Source of the DNA: JAUASV01 sp047605685
GTDB taxonomy: Bacteria; Actinomycetota; Actinomycetes; Actinomycetales; Microbacteriaceae
Assembly (NCBI GenBank): GCA_047605685.1
Contig: JASGFF010000057.1
Coordinates: 1 to 17,996 of the forward strand
DNA: 17,996 bases
Direction: 5' to 3'
The notes under the pieces were generated by a model. It made no database searches. It worked only from the letters and a program-made list of their open reading frames with translations, and was not told where the DNA came from. Both the position numbers and the translations under genes were made by a program. This document shows positions 12,585 to 17,996 of this stretch, one piece after another. How positions within the stretch are numbered: the stretch's first letter is position 1; each line of letters begins with the position of its first letter.

Positions 12585-15115
12585 GCGCCGCCGCCGACGC
12601 GAGGGGCGCGCCCCCGCGGGGGACCGGGATCCTCGCCGCCTCCGTGGGCTTCTGGGCGCTGCAGGCGACGATCGCCGCCGCCGCGGCCTGGCCGATCTAC
12701 CGCTCCGGGCGCTTCCTGCTGCTCGTGGCCGTGACCACCGCCGTCGCCGCCTCGATCGCGGTGCTGCTGCGCCGGCGCAGTCCGGTGCTCGTCGCGGGCG
12801 CCGTCGCGCTCGCCTACCTGCTGCTCGGCGTGCCGCTCGCGGTGCCGAGCGCGCTCGCGCCGGCGCGGCTGCTGCCCGGCTGGCTCGATCTCGTTGCCGG
12901 CACCGTGCTCAGCTGGAAGGAGCTCGCCACCATCTCCACGATCCCGGTGGGCTCCTATCAGCGGCTGCTCGTGCCCGCCCTCATCGTGTTCCTCGTCGGC
13001 GGGGCGGCCGGCATGGGCCTCGCGATCCGTGCCCGGCGCGCCTGGGTGCTGCTCGTGCCGATCGGCCTCGCCCTGCAGGCGTTCGCCATCGTGTTCGGCT
13101 CCGCCTCGCTCGAGCGCGGCGGAGCCCTCGCGCTGCTGACCGGGCAGTCGTCCCGCCAGGCGGCGCTCGGCCTGCTCGCCTTCCTCGCCGGCCTCGGCTA
13201 CCTGCTCTGGCGGGTGCACCACGACCGGCAGCGCGCCCTGCGCCGGGCGCGCGCGCTCGGCGGCATCCGGCAGTCGCGCCAGGGCGCGGCGGTGCTCGCC
13301 CGGCGCGTCACGGTCGCTCTCGCCACCGTCGTGGTCGCGCTCCTCGTCGCGACCCTCGTGGCGCCGTCGCTCACCGCCGGCGGAGTGCGGCAGGTGCTGC
13401 GCGACCGGGTGCTGCCGGACGAGAACCCCGCGCTCACCGAGAGCCCGCTCACCGACTACCGCGCCTCGTTCGCGGGGGACGCCTACACCCGGGCGCTGTT
13501 CGAGGTATCCGGCGACGAGGACATGATGGCCGCCCGCATCCGGCTCGCGGTGCTGAGCTTCTACGACGGCGAGCAGTACCGGGCGGTGGACTCCTCGGGA
13601 GGCACCGGGCAGACCGGAGAGTTCGTGCGGGTGCCCGCGACGCTCAACCCGCCGACGCAGGGCGAGAGCGGCACCCTCACCCTGACGATCGACGGCTACG
13701 ACGGCGCCTGGCTGCCGACGCTCGGGGACCTCGTGCGGGTCGACTTCGCCGGGCCGGACGCGAGCGAGGACCAGGACTCCTTCTTCTACAACCAGAGCGT
13801 GCAGGCGGGCGTGCTCACCGGCTCGCTGGGCTCCGGCGACGAGATCACGCTCACCGCGACGGTGCCGAGCGTCGCCGCGGCCGAGCTCGGCCCGGCCGCC
13901 GGCGGCGTCGTGACCGACGTCGACGAGCTGCCCGCGAGCCTCGTCGACTGGGTGCGCGCGCAGCCCGACCAGAGCCTGGAGGCGCTCGTGGCGAGCCTGC
14001 GGGCCCGCGGCTACCTATCGCACTCGATATTCGCGCCCACCGAGGAGCCGAGCTGGCTCACCGACCTCGGCGGCTCGACGTTCGCCGCCAGTCGTGCCGG
14101 GCACTCGCTCGACCGCATCGAGACGCTGTTCAGTCAGCTGCTGGCCAAGCAGCAGCAGGCGGCGGCCGACGCGAGCGACGCGGACCTCGTGGCGGCGGTC
14201 GGCGACGACGAGCAGTTCGCGGTGGCATCCGCCCTGCTGGCCCGCTACCTCGGCTACTCGGCGCGCGTGGTGCTCGGCTTCGCCCTCGCCGGAGTGCAGC
14301 GCACCGGCGAGGTCATCCCGGCCTGCACCGACGTGTGCCGTGGCGAGAACCTCACGGCCTGGGTGGAGGTGCAGGACGCGACGGGCGCCTGGGTCGCGCT
14401 GGACACCACCCCCCAGCACACCGAGCCGCTCAACCCGGCGCAGACCAGCGAGCAGCCGCCGAAGAACGGCACCGAGGTGCTGCCGGACGCCGCCGAGCCA
14501 GAGCAGGCGACGGCGAGCGACCCGACGGGCAGCGATGAGACCGACAGCCCGGATGCCGCCGGGGGGCTCGACCTGGCCTGGCTCGCCGCGGTGCTGCGGA
14601 CCGCGGGGCTGATCCTGCTCGCGATCGCCGTGCTGCTCGCGCCCTTCGCCTCGATCCTGGTGGCCAAGGCCCGGCGGCGCAGGCGTCGGCGGGACGCCGT
14701 CGTCGTCGAGGAGCGCATCGTGGGCGGCTGGGACGAGTACGTCGACGCGGCCGTGGACCACGGCCGTCCGCCGCCGACGACGCAGACCCGCTCGCAGACG
14801 GCCGCGCTCTACGGCACCCCGCAGGGCGGTGCCCTCGCCGCCCTGGCCGACACGGCCGTGTTCGGCCCGGTGGAGCCGGTCGAGAGCGAGGCGGAGCGGT
14901 TCTGGGCCATCCTGGAGCAGGAGCGGCTCGTCTTCGAGCGGGATCTGGGCCGCTGGCGCCGTCTCGTCGCCGCGCTGTCGTTGCGCTCGTTCCTGCGCCG
15001 GCTGCCGGTGCCAGGATCGACCGGACGGCCCGCGGCGGTGCGCGGGCTCGCGGTGAGGAGGCTGGGTATGAGGAAGGAGGAGCGCCGGGGGGCGACCGGC
15101 GCGCACGAGGGATGA
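12581..15115 (+). CDS. TgpA-type (DUF3488/transglutaminase-like) membrane protein with degenerate active site
   Basis: An 844-residue polytopic membrane protein. The N-terminal block has about seven membrane segments (15-38, 44-62, 69-89, 128-148, 153-173, 192-211, 242-263) of the DUF3488/TgpA kind. An exported region of ~400 residues follows and contains a transglutaminase-like domain at about 535-612. Another membrane helix (~665-689), a polybasic stop (RRRRRRR) and a ~150-residue cytoplasmic tail complete it. The domain fold signature is clear: VGDDEQFAVASALLARYLGY, then SARVVLGF, then LTAWVEV and VALDTTPQ. However, the catalytic Cys position is Asp543 (GDDEQF where GxCxxF-like is usual) and the catalytic His is Thr592 (TAWVEV for HAWVEV). 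Only Asp608 remains. It is therefore probably a non-enzymatic binding or scaffold module. Translation is coupled on both sides by ATGA overlaps. The context is MoxR and DUF58 upstream, as in other TgpA loci. Confidence 0.9.
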   Translation: MSAAADARGAPPRGTGILAASVGFWALQATIAAAAAWPIYRSGRFLLLVAVTTAVAASIAVLLRRRSPVLVAGAVALAYLLLGVPLAVPSALAPARLLPGWLDLVAGTVLSWKELATISTIPVGSYQRLLVPALIVFLVGGAAGMGLAIRARRAWVLLVPIGLALQAFAIVFGSASLERGGALALLTGQSSRQAALGLLAFLAGLGYLLWRVHHDRQRALRRARALGGIRQSRQGAAVLARRVTVALATVVVALLVATLVAPSLTAGGVRQVLRDRVLPDENPALTESPLTDYRASFAGDAYTRALFEVSGDEDMMAARIRLAVLSFYDGEQYRAVDSSGGTGQTGEFVRVPATLNPPTQGESGTLTLTIDGYDGAWLPTLGDLVRVDFAGPDASEDQDSFFYNQSVQAGVLTGSLGSGDEITLTATVPSVAAAELGPAAGGVVTDVDELPASLVDWVRAQPDQSLEALVASLRARGYLSHSIFAPTEEPSWLTDLGGSTFAASRAGHSLDRIETLFSQLLAKQQQAAADASDADLVAAVGDDEQFAVASALLARYLGYSARVVLGFALAGVQRTGEVIPACTDVCRGENLTAWVEVQDATGAWVALDTTPQHTEPLNPAQTSEQPPKNGTEVLPDAAEPEQATASDPTGSDETDSPDAAGGLDLAWLAAVLRTAGLILLAIAVLLAPFASILVAKARRRRRRRDAVVVEERIVGGWDEYVDAAVDHGRPPPTTQTRSQTAALYGTPQGGALAALADTAVFGPVEPVESEAERFWAILEQERLVFERDLGRWRRLVAALSLRSFLRRLPVPGSTGRPAAVRGLAVRRLGMRKEERRGATGAHEG
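15074..15111 (+). promoter_or_regulatory. Displaced Shine-Dalgarno plus hairpin before the FHA gene
   Basis: A full AAGGAGG (15074-15080) lies 31 nt before ATG 15112, too far for normal use. Between them is a perfect 7-bp stem (15082-15088 with 15096-15102, 7-nt loop). If it folds, the effective spacing drops to about 10 nt. The sequence also encodes Lys-Glu-Glu in the upstream gene, so coincidence is possible. A nearer GAGGG touches the start codon and is too close to act normally. Confidence 0.3.
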
Positions 15116-16671
15116 CACAGGACGGTCTGTCGGTCGTTGGCGCGATCATCGGGGTGCTCGTCGAGCTCGTCGTCGTCGCGGGGCTCTACGTGTGGACGGC
15201 GCTCGCGCTCGGCCGGGTGTTCGCCAAGCTCGGCGTCGAGGGCTGGCGGTCCTGGGTGCCGGTCCTCAACCTGGTCGAGCTGTTGCGGCTCGGCGGCTAC
15301 AGCCCGTTGTGGGTGGCGACGCTGTTCCTGCCGATCGTGGATGTCGCGGGCCTCGTGGTGTTCTGCCTCTCGGTGCACGCCGTGACGGTGCGCTTCGGCC
15401 GGGGCCCCGGGCACACGGCGCTCGGCATCCTGCTGTTCCCGGTGTGGGCATCGCTGCTCGGCTTCGGCGCGGCGCAGCCGACGAGCCGGGCGCCCGGGGT
15501 CGACTTCGGGCTGCGGATGTCGGGGCTCGCCGCCGGCTTCGCGCCGCCGGCGGCGGCGGAGGCGCCGTCCCGGTTCGCCCCGCCCGGCTATTCTGGTTCG
15601 CCGGGCTCGGCCGCGCCGCCGGTCCCGCTCGCGCCGCCGACCGTGGCCGGACCAATGGTTCCGTCACCGGCGCCCGTGCCGCCGTCCTCGCCTGTGCCGC
15701 CGTCCTCGCCTGTGTCGCCGGCTTCGCCCGTGTCGCCGGTGTCGTCGTCTGCGGTCGGAGCGGCGCCCACGGCCGGACCGGCGGCCGCACCCGTCCCACC
15801 GTCCGCGCCCGTGTCGCCGGTGCCGCCGTCCGCGGCGGCCGTGCCGCCGGGTTCCTTGCCGTTCACGCCGGTCCTCCCGCCGTCGCCCGTGCCGTCCCCC
15901 GCTGCCGGCGCTCCGGCTCCGGTCGGGGATTCCGCGCTCGCGGCCGAGGCGCTGCCTCCGCTGCCGCCGACCTCGGCGGGCGGACACTCCACCGTCGGTG
16001 CCGCCGGTGCGCTGCAGTGGGCGCCGCCCATCGAGGAGGTGCCCGGCCTCGGCACACGCGCCGCCTCGCCGGCCCCCGACCCGGCGGGCCCGGTGCCGCC
16101 CGGTGCCGAGGTGCAGCCCGGTGTCGAGGTGCAGCCCCGTGCAGACCAACCGCGCGGTACCTCGGCGCCGGCCGCGCCCGCCGCCGAGGTGCCGCCGCTT
16201 GTCGAGACGCCGACCCTCGTCGAGGCGCCGCCCGGTGCCGACGGGCCGCCCGGTGCCGACGGGCCGCCCGCCGCGGAGACGCCGGCCGTGACGGCCGTCG
16301 AGGAGCTCGACGAGCGCACCCTGCTCAGCCCGCGACGCCGGCTGCGCGGCTGGACCCTGGAGCCCGAGGGCGGCACGCCGATCGCGCTGACGGCGGAGCG
16401 GGTGCTGCTCGGACGCAACCCCGCGGCATCCGGGGCCGACGTGGGAGCGCAGCTGCTGCGTCTCGTCGATCCCACCAGGACGGTCTCGAAGACGCATGCC
16501 CGGCTGGAGCTCGTCGACGACGCCTGGCTGATCACCGACCTGGCCTCGACGAACGGCACGGTGCTCGTCGCGGACTCCGGTGCCGAGCGCGACCTCGAGC
16601 CGAACGCGCCGGCGGCCGTGACCGGGCTCATCCGGATCGGCGAGCTCGCGGTCGTGCTGCGGCAGGACTGA
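15112..16671 (+). CDS. DUF5684-like membrane protein with Pro-rich linker and C-terminal FHA domain
   Basis: A 519-residue fusion of membrane and phosphopeptide-binding modules. Residues ~8-120 resemble DUF5684: membrane segments at about 8-35, 65-92 and 102-120 around the signature WRSWVPVLNLVELLRLGG (45-62). A ~250-residue Pro/Ala/Val-rich, probably disordered linker (about 140-390) is built partly from six-residue repeats. The C-terminal FHA domain (about 411-519) reads phospho-threonine. Its hallmark residues are present: GR at 434-435, SKTHARL (Ser459, His462), and STNGT (479-483). Just before it is DERTLLSPRRR (Thr403), a possible phosphorylation site that might bind FHA domains in cis or trans. 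The start overlaps the TgpA-like gene as ATGA. Position next to a kinase and a PP2C makes it the likely reader of the phospho-signal, recruiting partners to the membrane. Partners are not known from sequence. Confidence 0.9.
   Translation: MTQDGLSVVGAIIGVLVELVVVAGLYVWTALALGRVFAKLGVEGWRSWVPVLNLVELLRLGGYSPLWVATLFLPIVDVAGLVVFCLSVHAVTVRFGRGPGHTALGILLFPVWASLLGFGAAQPTSRAPGVDFGLRMSGLAAGFAPPAAAEAPSRFAPPGYSGSPGSAAPPVPLAPPTVAGPMVPSPAPVPPSSPVPPSSPVSPASPVSPVSSSAVGAAPTAGPAAAPVPPSAPVSPVPPSAAAVPPGSLPFTPVLPPSPVPSPAAGAPAPVGDSALAAEALPPLPPTSAGGHSTVGAAGALQWAPPIEEVPGLGTRAASPAPDPAGPVPPGAEVQPGVEVQPRADQPRGTSAPAAPAAEVPPLVETPTLVEAPPGADGPPGADGPPAAETPAVTAVEELDERTLLSPRRRLRGWTLEPEGGTPIALTAERVLLGRNPAASGADVGAQLLRLVDPTRTVSKTHARLELVDDAWLITDLASTNGTVLVADSGAERDLEPNAPAAVTGLIRIGELAVVLRQD
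15676..15729. repeat. 18-nt tandem repeat in the FHA-protein linker
   Basis: GTGCCGCCGTCCTCGCCT is repeated exactly (15676-15693, 15694-15711). A diverged copy follows (15712-15729), giving VPPSSP/VSPASP units in the disordered linker. Confidence 0.85.
16234..16269. repeat. Second 18-nt tandem repeat in the FHA-protein linker
   Basis: GGTGCCGACGGGCCGCCC occurs twice in direct succession (16234-16251, 16252-16269), encoding GADGPP units shortly before the FHA domain. A nearby pair of imperfect 18-nt units encodes EVQP-containing repeats around 16108-16143. Confidence 0.85.
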
Positions 16672-16673
16672 CG

Positions 16674-17549
16674 GTGGCGGCGGCTCTCGCGTTCGAGGTC
16701 GGTGCGGCCACCGACATCGGCCTGCACCGCGCCGTCAACGAGGACGCGCTCATCGCCGAGTTCCCGGTGTTCGCGGTCGCCGACGGCATGGGCGGGCACG
16801 AGGCGGGCGACCGGGCGAGCGCGGCCGTGGTCGGCGCGCTCGGCGCGCTGGTCGGTCGCCGGCATCCCGACGCCGAGGACGTCCGGGCGACGATCGAGAC
16901 CGCCCACGCCCGGGTGCGGGGCATCGTCACCTCGACGGATCGCGGCGCGGGCAGCACCGTCGCGGGCCTGACGGTGCTCGAGCCGGAGGGGCAGCATCCG
17001 CACTGGCTGGTGTTCCACATCGGCGACTCGCGGGTCTACCGGATGCGCGCGGGCGCGCTCGAGCAGCTCACCGTCGACCACTCGCTCGGGCAGCAGCTGA
17101 TCGACGCGGGCCTGCTCGCGCCGGAGGAGCTGCCCGGCTACCGCGGGCGCAATGTCATCACCCGCGCGGTCGGCGCCGACGACAGCGACCCCGATCTGCT
17201 GACGCTGCCGATCGCCGCGGGCGATCGGATGCTGCTGTGCTCCGACGGCCTCACCCGCGAGGTGCCCGACCCGGCGATCGCCGAGCAGCTCGCCGGACGC
17301 AGACCTCCCCAGCAGACCGCGGAGGCCCTCGTCGGCCTCGCGCTCGCCGCGGGCGGCCACGACAACGTGACGGTGCTCGTCGTCGACGTCGTCGCCGGCG
17401 CCCCGGCCGGCCCGGACCGGTGTGCCGCGGTTCCGGATGCCGGGCCGCCGGATGCCGGGCCGCCGGATGCCGGACCACCGGGTGCAGCGCCGCCGATCGA
17501 CGAGGACACCCTGGAGTCCCCCCGTCGCCGGGACCGGGGCCGGCCATGA
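16674..17549 (+). CDS. PP2C-family Ser/Thr protein phosphatase
   Basis: A 291-residue PPM/PP2C phosphatase that would reverse the kinase in this locus. GTG 16674 is chosen, two bases after the FHA-gene stop, with GGCAGGA (16661-16667) as ribosome binding site; the longer upstream frame lies inside the FHA gene. Conserved motifs are complete: AVNED (20-24), VADGMGGHEAG with metal ligand Asp37, GAGSTVAGLTV, FHIGDSRVYRM, SDGLTREVPD (Asp191), and GHDNVTVLVVDV (Asp230). It should be an active Mn/Mg-dependent enzyme. The catalytic core ends near residue 240. No membrane helix is present, so it is cytoplasmic. The Pro-rich tail (about 244-275) carries PDAGP repeats and ends with DEDTLESPRRR (Thr279), the motif also found before the FHA domain, which could tether the phosphatase to an FHA protein when phosphorylated (inference). 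The stop overlaps the next start as ATGA. Confidence 0.94.
   Translation: MAAALAFEVGAATDIGLHRAVNEDALIAEFPVFAVADGMGGHEAGDRASAAVVGALGALVGRRHPDAEDVRATIETAHARVRGIVTSTDRGAGSTVAGLTVLEPEGQHPHWLVFHIGDSRVYRMRAGALEQLTVDHSLGQQLIDAGLLAPEELPGYRGRNVITRAVGADDSDPDLLTLPIAAGDRMLLCSDGLTREVPDPAIAEQLAGRRPPQQTAEALVGLALAAGGHDNVTVLVVDVVAGAPAGPDRCAAVPDAGPPDAGPPDAGPPGAAPPIDEDTLESPRRRDRGRP
17433..17492. repeat. 15-nt tandem repeat in the PP2C tail
   Basis: CCGGATGCCGGGCCG starts at 17433, 17448 and 17463 (the third slightly diverged), and a weaker fourth unit starts at 17478. They encode PDAGP units in the phosphatase tail. Confidence 0.85.
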
Positions 17550-17996
17550 GCGAGCACCCGCCCGAGGCACCCGCCGGCGAGCCGGCCCCCGCGCCGTTGC
17601 CGGATGACGCGACCCGTCTCGTCCCGCGCCGTGCGGGTGCCGGGGTGCCGGGTGCCGGGCTGATGGGTGCCGGGGTGCCGGGCGCCGGGGTGCCGGGCGC
17701 CGGGCTGCCCGGTGCCGTGCCGCCGGATGCCGTGCCGCCGGATGTCGTGCCGGGGGATGTCGGCGAGCGGACCCGGCGCATCGTGCGGCGGCCCCGCGTG
17801 CCGCCGGCCGGGGCCTCCGCTCCGGATGACGTGCCCCCGGATGACGCGCTCCCGGCGGACACCGCCGCCGTGGACGCGACCCGGCTCCTCGACCGCTCGA
17901 GCCGGCGCCCGACCGTCCTCGGGGCCGGACATCCGACCGCCGAGGAGGCCACGCTGCTCGCGCCGAGCCGCGCGTCGCGGCCCGGCGCGGTCGGCC
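17546..17996 (+). CDS. Partial low-complexity ORF with repeated Thr motifs (runs off the window)
   Basis: The first 150 residues of a protein continuing beyond the right edge; I cannot assign a family. ATG 17546 overlaps the PP2C stop as ATGA, so it belongs to the same operon. The visible part is Pro/Gly/Ala/Asp-rich and probably disordered, with no membrane helix or folded domain. VPGAG-type units (about 34-57) come from 15-nt DNA repeats and VPPD units follow. Four acidic or Ala-preceded Thr motifs stand out: DDATRLVPRR (Thr23), GERTRRIVRR (Thr76), VDATRLLDRS (Thr112) and EEATLLAPSR (Thr136). They resemble the Thr motifs in the FHA protein and PP2C tail. In comparable loci a membrane or FHA-containing protein often follows PP2C, so a downstream folded or membrane domain is plausible but not visible here. 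The frame is supported by the overlap and by GC-rich third positions. Confidence 0.72.
   Translation, partial: MSEHPPEAPAGEPAPAPLPDDATRLVPRRAGAGVPGAGLMGAGVPGAGVPGAGLPGAVPPDAVPPDVVPGDVGERTRRIVRRPRVPPAGASAPDDVPPDDALPADTAAVDATRLLDRSSRRPTVLGAGHPTAEEATLLAPSRASRPGAVG
17638..17762. repeat. 15-nt repeat tract in the last partial ORF
   Basis: Degenerate 15-nt units of the type GGTGCCGGGGTGCCG run from about 17638 to 17715, then change to GTGCCGCCGGATGCC-type units. The tract encodes VPGAG and VPPDA units. Unit boundaries are approximate. Confidence 0.75.

Noticed and set aside
15192..16673. Longer upstream start for the PP2C gene
   Set aside because: The extension is the out-of-frame reading of the FHA gene. 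GTG 16674 has a suitable ribosome binding site and gives a normal PP2C N-terminus.
15588..17570. A 660-codon open frame on the minus strand opposite the FHA and PP2C genes
   Set aside because: It is opposite genes with intact FHA and PP2C motifs. The Gly/Thr/Asp repeats in it are the reverse complement of the Pro-rich linker repeats.
4013..17996. Type VI or type VII secretion system because of kinase, FHA and PP2C
   Set aside because: No EccC/FtsK ATPase, WXG100 gene, sheath or other core secretion component is visible. MoxR, DUF58 and TgpA point to a different kind of envelope system.

Overview
The window is very GC-rich DNA with strong G/C preference at third codon positions. Genes are tightly packed and joined by ATGA-type stop/start overlaps, and the first gene is a recognisable actinobacterial RpoC C-terminus. 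This points to an actinobacterium, most likely Microbacteriaceae; the family call is an inference from gene style and gene set, not a database result. All supported genes are on the + strand. No tRNA, rRNA, insertion sequence, CRISPR array or phage gene was recognised.

Layout. (1) Positions 1-480 are the 3' end of rpoC, closed by a perfect 15-bp intrinsic terminator hairpin. (2) The 215-nt gap to 695 holds further inverted repeats and a possible 32-codon leader ORF. The next gene (699-2747) encodes a secreted protein with three actinobacterial Ig-like repeats, an Asp/Ser linker and a DUF3500 domain. (3) After a 117-nt gap with a plausible -10 element comes a long co-directional locus running off the right edge. 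Its genes are: a membrane-tethered Ser/Thr kinase; a 2036-residue exported protein (N-terminal anchor, beta-propeller-like region, many Ig/cadherin-like and Fn3-like domains); a MoxR AAA+ ATPase; a DUF58 membrane protein; a TgpA-type (DUF3488/transglutaminase) membrane protein; a DUF5684-like membrane protein with a C-terminal FHA domain; a PP2C phosphatase; and a partial low-complexity ORF.

How the genes may work together. MoxR, DUF58 and TgpA-type proteins commonly cluster and are thought to act in envelope protein assembly or maturation. Here they sit directly behind a giant exported Ig-repeat protein and are flanked by a complete phospho-Ser/Thr circuit: a writer (kinase), a reader (FHA) and an eraser (PP2C). 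My reading is a phosphorylation-controlled envelope system built around the giant protein. Two sequence observations sharpen this. The transglutaminase-like domain has lost both the catalytic Cys and His. A short acidic-Thr-Leu-x-x-Pro-Arg-Arg motif recurs in the FHA protein, the PP2C tail and, repeatedly, the last partial ORF, with a Thr-less version beside the kinase membrane segment, so it may be a shared phosphorylation/FHA docking site.

In-frame 15- or 18-nt tandem repeats occur in the tails or linkers of MoxR, the FHA protein, PP2C and the last ORF, and a non-coding 15-nt duplication sits just before the moxR ribosome binding site.
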